64,000 nt of DNA from Isoetes taiwanensis (lineage: Eukaryota > Streptophyta > Lycopodiopsida > Isoetales > Isoetaceae): positions 1,646,494-1,710,493 of the forward strand of contig JAJEKV010000105.1 in the NCBI GenBank assembly GCA_021234155.1, in the 5' to 3' direction. The position numbers and the translations under genes were made by a program. The notes below the pieces were generated by a model, which was not told the origin of the DNA, made no database searches, and saw nothing but the letters and a program-made list of their open reading frames with translations. Of this stretch, positions 36,426 to 48,135 are shown piece by piece (positions within the stretch are counted from its first letter, which is position 1; the number at the start of each line of letters is the position of its first letter).

Positions 36426-38030
36426 GGCGTTTCTTTCATGTTGTGGCATGTCCTTTATCGGCCTTGCTGCTTCTTTAGCCATAATCCTTTGACCTTCGTC
36501 CTCGATTCCGTTTTGATAAGGAAGTTCTCTTCTATTCGAAAGTTTTTGTCGTTTTCATGCGAGCTCCATTCTAGAATGCCATCGATTCGAGTCCTCGGAT
36601 CGAGATTATAGAGGGAGCTGCATGCATGCATTGCATGCCTTCTCTGGTTGGTAGATCGCTATATTAGGCGGGGTTCTTCATCAACGTCTCATCGGTGCTT
36701 CCTCTTCTCTCTCAGCAGTACCTTATTCTCTATTCTTTGAAACCCACCCTCCCTCCCCTTAATTGTTTAATGTATTTGTCGCCTGGCATGCGTGACCAGC
36801 CCCTCTATTTGAAGAGGTTTTTGTTTTGTTGTCGCGTGGCACGCGTGATCAGCCCCTCCACTTTGGGACGTTTGTTTTGTCACATTTGTTCTCGTATTGG
36901 TGATGTGCAGGTACAGGTTGGCAAGTGGCAGTAGCTTCGACTTCTCCATTCGTGGGTTTTTTAGGAGCGAATTCTCAGCCTTATGTTTGTCCAAGCCCCT
37001 TGTCGAAGGCTTATCACTAGGGTTTTTCCTCGAAAACCTGAAGGGGCGGGGTTTTTTAATCCCGATGATAAGCTTTCGGCAGGTACACAAACAAACATCT
37101 ATTAGCATTGTATTTCATGGGGTCCAAGTTGTATAATTGGACGTTCCCTTTATTTTTCTTCGTGGGTAGTTCGCATGTGCGCGGCTACCCACTATCCACC
37201 ATTGTAGAAAATCTGCTGAGATGAATGAGAAGATTTTCTACAATGGTGGATAGTGGGTAGCCGCGCACATGCGAACTACCCACGAAACAATAAAGGGAAT
37301 GTCCAATTATACAACTTGGACTACAAAAAATGCAATGCTAATAGATGTTTGGTTTATGTATCTGCCGAAAGCTTATCACCGGGAATAAAAAACCCCGCCC
37401 TTTCGTGTTTTCGAGGAAAACCCCTAGTGATAAGCCTTCGGCAAGGGGCTTGGACAAACGTACGGCTGAAAAATTGCTCCCAAACAATCCATGAATGGAG
37501 AAGTCGAAGCTATTGTCGCTTGCCAACCTGTACCTGCACATCACCAACACTAGAACAAATATGAAAAAACAAACCTCCCAAAGTGGAGGGGCTGATGACG
37601 CGTGCCATGCGACAACAAAAGAAAAACCTCTTCAAATAGAGGGGCTGGTCATGCGTGCCAGGCAACAAATACATTAAACAATTAAGGGGCGCAGGGTGGG
37701 TTTCAAAGAATAGAGAATAAGGTACTGCTGAGAGAGAAGAGGAAGCGCCGACGAGATGTTGATGAAGAACCTCGCCTAATATGTGATCTCCCAACCAGAG
37801 AAAGCATGCAATGCATGCATGCGAGATATGCATGTTCGCCCTCTCTAGAATCTCGATCCGATGGCTCGAATCGATGGGATTCTAGAATGGGGCTCGCATG
37901 AAGATGACAAAAACCTCCCGAATAGAAGAGAACTTCCTTATCAAAAACGGGATCGAGGGTGAAAGTTCAAACGATTATGGCCAAAGAAGAGGCAAGGCCG
38001 AGGAAGGGCATGCCACAACATGAAATAAAT
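36426..38030. mobile_element. Giant inverted repeat or foldback element, arms about 790 bp, 16-nt loop
   Basis: The left arm (about 36426-37214) reappears as its reverse complement (about 37231-38030) with only scattered differences. The centre is AGAAAATCT, a 16-nt loop at 37215-37230, then AGATTTTCT. Each arm holds an inner hairpin (GAAGGCTTATCAC and GTGATAAGCTTTCGGC) and two copies of the GAGGGGCTGGTCATGCGTGCCA motif. A transcript would fold into a near-perfect long hairpin. ORFs in the arms mirror each other and are not genes. Confidence 0.9.
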
Positions 38031-38206
38031 GCCAAATTGGTCAATCCAAGCAGGAAGAAGCCCCTCCCCTGCATGGTTTCAAAGAATAGAGAATAAAGTA
38101 CTGCTGAGAGAGAAGAGGAAGCGCCGATGAGATGTTGATGAGGTTTTTGTCGTTTTCATGCAAGCTCCATTCTAGAATAGGGCTATAATATTAAAAGTTA
38201 TAAACA
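38031..38206. repeat. Partial third copy of the foldback arm
   Basis: TTTCAAAGAATAGAGAATAA, the CTCTCAGCAGTA complement, GAGGAAGCGCCGATGAGATG and TTTTTGTCGTTTTCATGC recur in shuffled order after the right arm. This suggests a rearrangement of the element before the LINE insertion. Confidence 0.55.
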
Positions 38207-39895
38207 TTTTTTTTTTTTTTTTTGAAGGACGACAAGCTTTATTCACCAACTAAAAATCGAGTAACATAAAATGCAAAGCGGGATTATAACCCTGATGGAC
38301 AAACCGATCCAACGAAAGCACAACCACCGCCTATGCAAAAAGAATGAATCAAGGTAAATATGTCGATCAAGACTTTCTTCTCTTGATCAAGAGAAGAACG
38401 ATTGTAAGCCATAACAATTTTATTTTGCTTCAATCAAGAACAATCTCATCTGCGGCAAAGATCTACGCTCTTTAAAGATAAACAACCTCCTTCTCTTCCA
38501 GATTGACCATAAAAGCCACCCACATGCGAGATGAAAAGCTCAAGTTTCGTCGTAGTTTGGGCCAAGCATCGGGATAGATAGCAAGCAAAATTTGTCTGGC
38601 TAGATCTAGACGTGTCAAATAGGGTCAACAACCAAGACCATGCCCCCGCCGGCCGCCACACAAGAAAAACAATGCTCAATACTCTCAACCCTTTGGCGGC
38701 ATAAAGGATGAGCTCTGAAACTGGATTATCCATTTTATGGACTAACTTGTCGACTCTCGAGGCATCTATGGATCACTTGCCACCCGTAACTACTACTACT
38801 TTGGGATGAAGCAACTTATCCCATACCCATATCCAAACACTTTTCCATTGTGGTCGAGGGACCAAGATGCCACCTATTAGATGGAGGCAGGATTTCAGAA
38901 TGCAAAAGCAATTTATACGTAAGACACAAACCGCCTCGGGTGAATATCCCGATGGCAACCCCATACGACTACCTCAATCGTGGACCAGAATCCCTCGTGG
39001 CAACAATGCAGCAATATGATTCCGCATTACTCGTCCCATCCGTACAACAAGAACTTTGTTCTAAATGCTTCCCATGACATGAGATGACCGGACTCATACC
39101 AAAGGCGCAATAGTGTCGATACCACCGCTACCCATCGTCGTTGAGTCTTTGGATGAACAACCACACTTAGAGGCACATTCTCTGGAGTGTCCTGCAACGG
39201 AATCCACCAGCATGGAGCGGACAACTGAAGACATGCCTCAGGATTAATATGGAAAAGAGACCTGACAGTGTCCCAAGTAGCAAAACCCCTTCAGAAAGGG
39301 AGAAGCATTAGGATACGGATGCATATGATAAAGCAAAGCCCAAGGAAGGAGGGGCTTAATGGTTGCTTTATGAAATGGGAGACAATGCTGAATCGACTGC
39401 ACCAACAACCTCAGGCCAGGAGAATCATCCTTACCAATGAAAATCCTCCAAATGAACTTTGATATCATCACCTTGCTTTGGAGGTGAAAATCCAACATAC
39501 CAAGACCACCAGCTGCCTTAGGTCTAATGCATTTCGCCCAAGCTACCTTGACCACCGCTCCTAACTCATTTCCACCCCAAATAAAATTTCTGACGATACG
39601 CACAATCTCCTCCATCTTACACTGCGGAGCTAATAGAGCAGACGCCATATAGACATGAGTATTACTAAGAACACATTTAGCCACAGTGATTCTACCGGGC
39701 ATGGACAGTTTAGCTGTATTCCACCAAAACAAGTGCTTTTGCAACCCACTAATGATTTCATCCCAAGCATCTGAAGCAGAGACGTGAATTCCAACTGGGA
39801 TACCAAGCAACTTTGTGGTATTGCCATGCAGAAGAATCTTCCACGGATAGTTCAAAATACAGGGAGGGATGGGACTGTCCAATGTCCACACTTAG
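38207..39895 (-). mobile_element. 5'-truncated L1-type LINE (minus), with T17 as its poly(A) tail
   Basis: On the minus strand, 39891-39244 stays open for 215 codons. It matches the region after the RT catalytic core in plant L1 elements: KLLGIPVGIH, WWNTAKLSMPGRITVAKCVL, IVRNFIWGG and AAGGLGMLDFHLQSKV. Downstream, frames break through a zf-RVT-like part (WRPAGAWSW, HVGGFYGQSG) to T17 at 38207-38223, the complement of a poly(A) tail. The endonuclease and RT core are missing, the usual 5' truncation of LINE copies. I could not find matching target duplicates. Confidence 0.8.
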
Positions 39896-39903
39896 ATAAA
39901 AAC

Positions 39904-40015
39904 CTACATGCACATCGTCTTCATTCTCCTCACATGGTACTTGATCTGCAACAGCTTTCCCCTTGATATCTACTGCTGGGACCATGCACTTACCAACATA
40001 ATCCTGTGCCATGTG
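39904..40015 (-). other. Possible orphan exon next to the LINE, unidentified
   Basis: On the minus strand CTTGTAG precedes and GTTTTTATC follows a stretch open across 112 bases (MAQDYVGKCMVPAVDIKGKA, ending DDVHV). The family is not recognised. The LINE's 5' junction falls just inside the following intron. Confidence 0.3.
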
Positions 40016-40089
40016 CTACAAGATAATTAAACAGAGTTAATGCTAACTAATATTCATATCTGTTATCTGTTATATATCTGTTATCTGTT

Positions 40090-40620
40090 ATATATATACA
40101 ATTACTTTATGGGTCCTATGGGGGGTTAAAGTTATGTAGAGATTCATCCTGGCCGTCGATTTTTTGAGGTGGCGCGACAATAGCCCTTGGATTTGATGGG
40201 GGGGCATGCATGGGGCATGCACCCCATCCCTGGGCCGTCGATCGGGCACGTGAGAAATCGTGGCCCTTGATTTTAGGTTAAGGAAGGTGCAAGGAAATTG
40301 TTGGTAAAGATTGATCTCTAGTCCATCTCTCGAGATGGGCCGGTCCGAATTTACTTCAATCAACCCCAAGCAGCCCCCTTTATTTGGGGCTTTTGATGTG
40401 GCCCGTTAGATCTAGGGATTCAATTGGGGCATTTTATGTAGACCGTCCATCCTTGAAATTAGGGCATTTTATATTTAATGTTTATTAAATTAAATATTGG
40501 ATGTGCTAGGAAATTGTGCAAGGAAATTGTATTACATTTAATATGGGGTGAGGTGGCACTGGCAGCAATTAAGCATCATTAATTACATTGTTAGGTGGCA
40601 ACTTTTCAGTCCCGTTGCTT
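40090..40620 (+). mobile_element. TA-bounded element, copy 3
   Basis: It opens in TATATATACAATTACTTTAT. Shared phrases follow: TGTAGAGATT, TGGCCGTCGATTTTTTGAGG, GCATGCATGGGGCATGCACC, AAGGTGCAAGGAAAT and GTGAGGTGGCA. No GAATCT array follows. A short tandem of TATCTGTTATA precedes it. Confidence 0.5.
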
Positions 40621-41863
40621 CTGTAACATCGTAGCTAGCTATGGCGACCTCTTGCAAGTAAAGGGAAGGCCGAAAGCCTTCCGATTATCCTTTACAGATC
40701 CTCGTTATCTCCCCTTTGTTTTTCTACGATTAGGGTTCTTATAGTTCTTCCGAATTCCTTAGCCGATGGTTTCTTTGCAGCTTTGCTCCGGTGAAAACCA
40801 TCAGTTGGCAAAGCTTGGTGTTGTATTGTTTAGGTTTTCTCATCCTTTTCTTATTGAATCGGCAATGGAGCGATTGTTCTTAAAACTCTATGAGCAGACA
40901 TCTATTCTTAGACGACGGGTCTATATCTGCTTCTAAGCTTGGGTCGGCCAGTGTGGCTCAATGTTTTCTTGTGCCATTTTTCTTTTGATCATTGATTCCC
41001 GCGGGGTTTCCTGCCGTAGCAAAGCATTGAAGTTATTTTTGTTTCTACCTTGGGATTCAGAGATGCATTTTGTCTATGGCAGTCCGGCAATCCGGCTTTA
41101 ATCCGGCAATCCGGCTTGTGTATGAGATCTTGAAGCTTGAGCTCTGGTAGCTTATTTCGAGTAAACAGCAATATTTAATGACCATTCTAAAGGTCCTATC
41201 GAATTCTTCTTCAGCTTAGTCTTCTGCAATCGGATTTCTCAGCTTATAAATGGCGAATTTGGCAATGGTTTTCGAGATGGGTGCTTCTGCAATGGTGTAA
41301 GCCCTTCTGCAATGGTGTATTCAATTTGATGGCGATTACCTCGTCAAATTATGCAGCTGGGCTTTCTACATTTTACCAGATCCTTTCTTAAGTGGATCTA
41401 GTGACCGGATGGTAAGTGGCTATGGCAGAGTTATGGAAGGATGTGTTTGTCTTATGAGTGACAAAGCATTTCGGCAGAGATTTTGATGCTTGCCCGCCGT
41501 TGCTTGGTTGCTACGATTTCCTTTAACTTCTTGAATGAGAGACGCCATTACAACTTTTTGTGTCGGTTTTGCTTTTATCGGTTTTGAGCTGGGATTCATG
41601 GGAAGTCAAATATTCTCTGTTCTTGCTTTCTGATGCAGAGATTTGAAGGTACTCTGTTTTTGTGGCAGTGTTTCCTGGATTCTAATACACGATCGTGTGT
41701 GAAACAGGTTCTATTGAATGTGTCATCGGAGGAGGAAAAGTGACAGAATACATATTCAAGTGAGTTGCTTGGATTTTGGGTTTTTCTCACAGATTGGGGC
41801 GTTTCTGATGCAGATTGATACCGTCCTACAACGTCCCAGTTCGATATGGCGGATTGAGTAGAG
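40621..41863. other. Non-coding stretch, no gene recognised
   Basis: It contains short local duplications (CCGGCAATCCGGCTT twice near 41090; GCTTCTGCAATGGTGTA twice near 41295). It may be the left half of a unit continued after the LINE at 43674. Confidence 0.35.
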
Positions 41864-41877
41864 AAAACACCAAGGAA

Positions 41878-43659
41878 CAAGGTACACAAAACCTTTGATA
41901 TTTCTGCTATTGAGTACAGTCACTCCAACACAAGTTTATTCTGGAATCCCAATTTCTCCAGAGATAATACTACACCTCTGGCCATAAACCACCCAAAGCT
42001 TTATAAAAAATGGATGTCCTATGGTATTTTGCATCTTGGTGATCTCTGGGAAAACACAAGGTGGATCTCCTGGACCAATCTTAAAAATCGAATCAGAGGC
42101 AGTTCCTCAGATAAAATGATATACAGATTCATCATACAAAGAATTGGCAATGTCAACTTTCACCACAATCCTATTACTGCAGAATGGACCCTCTGTGGTA
42201 AACCAAGTTACAATGTATCCAAGGTTTATACTTGTTTAAATAAGCCTCATGTACCTTCTAAATCTAAGATCTATTGGGACCTTTCAGATGACATTGCATT
42301 CAGATCGTTCAAGAATATCCTCGGCTCTCCTACCTGCCCCCAAAATTTCTTATTTTGCTTGGTTAATTGCAAATAAAAGTGTGCCATGTCCGAAATTATC
42401 TCAAGGCACTCCAACTCTGCAACAAATTCAGTTAATCCTTACTGCCCTCTTGATTGCAGATATGTTGAATCCATGGAGCACATATTTGGCTGTGTAAAGC
42501 TTACTAGTTTTTGGGAATGGTTTGAAAATACTTTTCATATAAATTGTCCTGCTACTTTACTTGAATTTATGATGAATGATGATGCTTATAAGAATACTTT
42601 ATGTTGCATTGCATTATGGAATGTGTGGAAGCATAGAAACAGGTGCCAATATGGAGGAAAACAAATATCTATGTTCTGGATTAAATCTCAAGTTATATAT
42701 GACATTGAGATGGTGGCCACCAGTCAAAAACACTTACATAAAGATGATTTAGATACACAATGGTTAAATATAGGTCAATTCATAGGAGCTCATAGATTGT
42801 TCAAATTAAATTGTCATGATTTACTTTATCGACACTCAATGCATTTCTCCTAGATTACATGAGCAGCCTTAGCAGAGACTTTGGTACTTCAGTGGAGCCT
42901 GCAGAGTACAGACTTTTTCCAGGGCAGAGGCTTGTACATGACATACAATATACACATGATATGTGGACAGGCACAGTTAGAGGGATCACGGATATAGACA
43001 TAATTGACATACCTGATGTAGAATTAGATTGGGCTATGGAATTTTGCAGAGGCACATACTTAATGCACGAGATATGGTGGTTCATGGAGATTAACAGCAG
43101 AAGAATGACAAATCAGCAATTTGAGTATTACAGGGAATGCTACTACCATTACAGGGGGCTGGCAGATGCATATGGCACCTTAATAATTCTGATGTCCACT
43201 ACTAATGCAGACAGATTGATCACTGAGCTAAACTGGGGAAATGGCAGAACTCTCATACTTCAGCCAAACTTTCGAGCTCACCATGAATTCCTGAATTCCT
43301 ACCACTTTCACATAAATCATCCCACCATCCCAAATCAGTGACCAGCACTTATCCCTTTTGGCTCTAAACAGACTAGCATATAATATCTACAGCTTATTAA
43401 CATCTACTCTTTCTCTGCAGGAACTGCTCTGATAAGTATGTTCACTTATGCTGCTAATGCACTTAGTAGCAGCACTATTCTCTACAGTTCACTACTGTTT
43501 TTGTCAACATATTACATATATGTGCTTACAGCAGCACCTTTTCACTTATGTTCATTTGTTTACTTTACTATGAGTAGCCTATCTATAAAGGTTTACTCAC
43601 TATGTTGTACCTTTTTCTATAATTAATGAAAAAAACCCCATTAAAAAAAAAAAAAAAAA
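41878..43659 (+). mobile_element. 5'-truncated L1-type LINE with 14-bp target duplication
   Basis: AAAACACCAAGGAA lies before it (41864-41877) and after its poly(A) (43660-43673), a clean target-site duplication. 42014-42853 gives the C-terminal zf-RVT region of a LINE RT across three frames: SKIYWDLSDD, ISYFAWLIANKSV, CRYVESMEHIFGC and LWNVWKHRNRCQYGG. A separate intact ORF follows at 42859. It ends in about 20 A residues. Confidence 0.88.
42859..43341 (+). CDS. LINE 3' accessory ORF, 160 aa, unknown function
   Basis: An ATG at 42859 lies five bases after the RT-frame stop, and the frame is open for 160 codons although the RT part is frame-broken. The protein is acidic in the middle (DIDIIDIPDVELDW) and rich in aromatic residues (YYRECYYHYRG, EIWWFMEINSRR). 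I see no RNase H signature and no membrane segment or zinc finger, and do not recognise the family. It lies inside the LINE, since the poly(A) and target duplicate are about 320 bp further on. It could be a lineage-specific extra ORF or a host piece picked up by the LINE. Confidence 0.5.
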   Translation: MSSLSRDFGTSVEPAEYRLFPGQRLVHDIQYTHDMWTGTVRGITDIDIIDIPDVELDWAMEFCRGTYLMHEIWWFMEINSRRMTNQQFEYYRECYYHYRGLADAYGTLIILMSTTNADRLITELNWGNGRTLILQPNFRAHHEFLNSYHFHINHPTIPNQ

Positions 43660-43673
43660 AAAACACCAAGGAA

Positions 43674-46614
43674 TTTGAAGGCATCCATGCCCCCGCCACG
43701 TAATTGACTCTAAAACACGGGGAAAACGTCCGAGTGAAATATACGTAATGAGAGGTGATCGATTCAGTAGGAATTTTTGCAGATCCCTGTTGAAGTTTTT
43801 TTCCGATCAAAACCAATTTGGTAAAAGCAACTGTAAATGGCAGCTAATTTGCTCGATGCAAAAGGGAGCCGCAAATCCGGTTGATTGTGGACTTCGGATG
43901 CATCTTTGGGCATTCGGACCCAAATGCATGTAGGAGTGTTTGACCGCTTTGGCCTCGATTTTCAGGCTCGATTGCACCTGTTCCAGATTTTGAAGAGCTT
44001 GGAAGTAATCTAGGACTGCTTTAATCCTTGCAATTCAAGGCTGATCTTATCGGGGTAGACCAATTCCTCGCCTCTAGGAGGTCATAGGATATTCGAGAGT
44101 TGTGAGATTGTATTAGTCTTTACTTGTTTATAACGGTCCGATGTTGTGTTGTTAATGAAGCTAGACTTCATTTAATCAAGATCATATCTTGATAGCGGGG
44201 AGAACAGGGGATCCGGAGTTGCTACGGGTTAGACTTCTCTTAATGCGATCGCTCCGTGATTATCTCCATAGTCGAGGGTTGGATAAATCTATACTAGTCC
44301 CTGTTCCGTGTTTTCGCAGTGGATAACAATTTCAAATCGGTCTCTAATTTATTTTTTTTATCTAATGAAGGTTCTTCGTTTTCTGTGTGCTATCACATTT
44401 TAATTATAACTCCTATGCCATGTATTGCTTTGGTAATAGTCGATAGAGAGGTAGGGCATGCTTTGTTGTAGAAGTAGATGGCATCCGCTTTGACCACCAA
44501 CAGACTTCTAGCCAGGCAAGTTTCCATGCCAAGTAATCATCATTTGAGAAGAAATGCGCTCATTAGCAGTGAATATGTGCGTGCCACATGTTTTGGTTCA
44601 ATTCTTCACTTATTGGCTTATTTGTAAAAATTTGGTGCATTTACGCATCGCAAGGCTGTCCGGCATTCTGAGTCCAACACCACATCCGTTACGGCTTGCA
44701 TGTGTTAGTGATGTCCTTTATTGGTAGGCATCATAGAATCTCTTGTTTGCTATTTGAATGTCCTCATTCCTCGTACATACATTATTAGGTGTTCAAACCG
44801 GGCGTAGTAACTTATTTCTGCCTTGATATCTAATAGTAATATTCGTGTAGAGATGGATGGGCTGCTCCTCGTTTGAAAGATGTTGTAATCTCTTTAATCA
44901 AGATATAGGGAATGCTATTTTGAGGTATCACAAGACAAAGATAGGATTGTTTAAAGATTTACAATTCATATTGGCGCCTCCATTGTCTTGGTGCGAGATG
45001 GTGAACATTATCCGCGATCTTAGCGAATATAAGATTCTCATCGTATGAGGTAAATCCTTGGATATCTTGATAGGGGCTTCGCAAATGGTTCTTGATCGAA
45101 AAGGATATGGTGGGTCATCTTTACATTATTGATGTTTCCCCGATCCGTTGATTTGGACCATCATCACAAGACTTGATTTTTTAAGGCAAGATTGCCTGCA
45201 TGTAAGTGAGTTACAGTTCCTCATACAAGTCAATTTTTTGTTATATTCACTATTCTCATATTCACTATTCACTCTTGAGATTCAAAGGATTTTATATCGA
45301 CAAGGTAATTTGATGATGTAGGTGTTTTGTCTTCTTTCGGTTTACATCTTTGGTTTTGTGTGGGGATGGAGATGTGATTTAGTCAGATATTGCGTGTGGT
45401 GAAGGATCTTGGCTTGTGCATCACACTCTATGACATCAATTCGTCGAAGGTGGTTTTGTATTTGTGAAGATGGTGCACCAACATTCATCGTAAGAATGGA
45501 CATTGACGATAAATTTCGTTTCTTTACAATATCCGTGGGTGTTTTGAGAATAAATTTCTTTATTTTGTGTGTAATGCATGCATAGAAATGGATTCAATCA
45601 GCTACTTTTGATCATTAATGCTTTCTATTTTTCGATACTTAATGCATGTTGGTTGGAGCGGTGTCATTGGGATTTTTTGAAGACATTTGTGTGCCCTCGA
45701 AAGTATCTCCTACCACAAATACCATCGGTTTTGTAAGTTTTATCCTAGAACATATCCCTATATCGAGCATTTGTTGGCCAAAACGTATTATAGCATGCAT
45801 TAACTTGGTTTTGACAAGCTTTTGAAGCATGGAAGCGAAAAGTGTCCGGGTTTGGAAATAACGTAAGATCAAGAAATGTATATGGATCTTGAAGAAGAAG
45901 TGGGTTCTTGTGTATTTCTTGTTATGATTTACTTTGACAAATTCGTTGCCCTCCGGAACTATGAGCTAAGCAAGCAAATTTGTGCGTAAGGTTTCGTGGT
46001 CTCGAAAGTGTCAAGTATCCACCAATCCCCCTTGAACAAGAAAAGGATGCTAAGCCATTTACGCCAATGGAAATTATTGTAAGTTTTGCTTCTCATACTC
46101 TATTTTTTATTCTTGTTTTGGAAATTATTGTACGTTTTGCTTCTCATGTCCTATGTTGATCTTGGTTTTGGCAACACATCATGTCCTTGGCTATATATCA
46201 TCGGCATCAACTAAGACAGCGAATGATAAAACTTTTGTATGTTTATTGATTATAGGAATTAGAAATCGCTGGTATGGCCTTTGCTGACCACTCTACCAAT
46301 TTGTCGTGACACTATTCTTCTTTTTATTTGATTAGATACGTGGTTTCCTTCCCTTTTCTTCTAAGCAAATAATCTTTCTACTTGTTGCCAAGCAAGATCT
46401 TTTTACTCAACTCAAGTGCATCAACATCCACATTTCTTTAAAGCGTCAGCTGCTTTATATCCCTCATGAACTTTGGTTATTTTAAGTTGCAATCTGATGC
46501 TTGAGAAATATACCGTAAGATATATACCTGAAAGTTCGCGCAACACCAGTTTTTCAAGTCTGCATGATGAGTGTTTTTGTTTTATCCATGTCTTTAAAAG
46601 GGAAGGATTGCAAA
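43674..46614. other. About 2.9 kb without a recognised gene
   Basis: A duplicated segment of about 57 bp (GGAAATTATTGTAAGTTTTG and GGAAATTATTGTACGTTTTG) lies at about 46071-46180. I see no supported promoter, RNA gene or ORF with a known domain. 43674-44340 may continue the unit split by the LINE. Confidence 0.35.
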
Positions 46615-47335
46615 CTGTACATTGTGCATGGGGCTTTTACTTTCTGTGGCGTAAACATCGCAAAGGTTTATGCTAGGGCAACCCTTGTGGCTGTCAAAGC
46701 AGTCAGCACTGTCCGTACTGTCTCGACCTTTTGTGCCGAGGCAAAAGTATTGGACTTATTTAACCAAGAATTGAAGAAATTAAAGAGTAACTCTTCATTC
46801 GTGGACAGCGCTTGCTTATGGGTTGGCCCCGGGCAGCAAAGCTAATAAAAGTGGAGAATCATTATTTGACCATGTTATTAAATGCTTTGTTTTCTTATGT
46901 CATGGCATTTGGAGTTGCAGGGACATTAGCACCGGGTCCCGATCTTATGGATAGTTCGAATCTGTTGGCTTGGTCTTTGATATTCTTTGACAGAAGACGT
47001 AAATAGATCCAAAGGCATAAGACATCAGAAAAATCAAGAGAGTTGAAAAATATGTTATTCACCTACCCTTCTAGGCTAGATATAACCATATTGAATTTCA
47101 AAGTGAAAGCAGGCAACTAGCCTTGCATTGGTCGGAGAGCCAGCGGCTCGGGAAAAAGTTCCATTATTGCCTTGATTGCATTGTTGTGGAAGATAGGCTA
47201 ACAACTATTCAAAATGCAGATATTATTGCTGTTGTTCAGAATGGGCAGATTGTTGAACAAGGTAGCCATATAGAGCTACTGAAATCAGATGGTGCCTATG
47301 CCAGGCATGTCGATGTTCAATACATCAAACAACCA
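46615..47335 (+). pseudogene. ABCB-type (P-glycoprotein-like) transporter, internally deleted
   Basis: ABCB proteins pump auxin or other organic molecules across plant membranes. Seen in order: KVYARATLVAVKAVSTVRTV and FCAEAKVLDLFNQEL (transmembrane domain to coupling region), then FGVAGTLAPGPDLMD, FTYPSRLDITILNFKV and a Walker A remnant GSGKSSIIALI, then directly EDRLTTIQNADIIAVVQNGQ and VEQGSHIELLKSDGAYA from the end of the nucleotide-binding domain. The Q-loop, signature and Walker B between Walker A and the H-loop region are deleted. In-frame stops flank the Walker A piece, and the H-loop His is replaced (EDRL where VAHRL is expected). I see no intron borders, so a processed copy is possible. 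Confidence 0.85.
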
Positions 47336-47480
47336 AAAGTGTGTAGATAGTTGTACTTGACATCCAAATTAATTTGTGGTTTACTAATGAAAGAAAAAGT
47401 GCATTTCCCATAATCTGAAATATAATTGATCCACTTGAATTTCTTAAATTCTTGGGTGTCTGTTTGCAAATATTGAGTGG

Positions 47481-47630
47481 CATTGAGTGCAACCTATAAT
47501 TTACAAATTAAATGCTACAACTCTTGAAGTTTCCATGAATTAGAAGCGGAATAGGCATTTAGTGCAACCTATAATTTATACAAATTAAACGCTACAACTC
47601 TTGAAGTTTCCATGAATTGGAAGCAGAATA
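47481..47630. repeat. 75-bp tandem duplication
   Basis: Two units with AGTGCAACCTATAATTTA and GCTACAACTCTTGAAGTTTC sit back to back with a few differences. The surrounding 47340-48120 has no gene I can support. Confidence 0.8.
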
Positions 47631-48135
47631 CACAGATGGGTGTTTCTTTCCTTGTGTATTGATTGTTTGCCAAGGGAAAATTGACTTCGACTCGTTTGTT
47701 TTCCCATCACATAAACACTTAAGTTCAATTTTGTCGCGTCCGCCAGTAGCACCTTGCCACATGGCGCATTTCTTCTTATGAATGTTAATTAAGTTTTGGC
47801 TTCTTGCGATCACACATTTTTACCTGATATTTAGGTCATTTACCCGACATTTAACCTATTTTTCCTGACATTATGATGACGGAATTGAACCCAAGTGTCT
47901 TCCACGTTACAATAAAGATCATTTACCTTGCATTTACCTTTCAGGTTCACAGATTTTGGACAGATAAAGTTTCAACCAGTAAAGAGAAATGTTCTTGCAT
48001 AATTTTGCATATTGCTATACAGGAATTTCGATCACAAATGGCCAATAAACTTGATACTGATCATTTTAAGCTTGGATTTGACTCCTACATCTTCATAAAC
48101 CATACCTGATAAACCCATTGATAGTACAAAAACTT

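Noticed and set aside
36767-37833. Pairs of ORFs of 100-113 codons
   Set aside because: They are mirror images in the two arms of the inverted repeat.
44320-44345. GCAGTGGATAACAATTTC as a primer binding site
   Set aside because: It matches the Met-tRNA site only over TGG-AT and has no LTR end before it.
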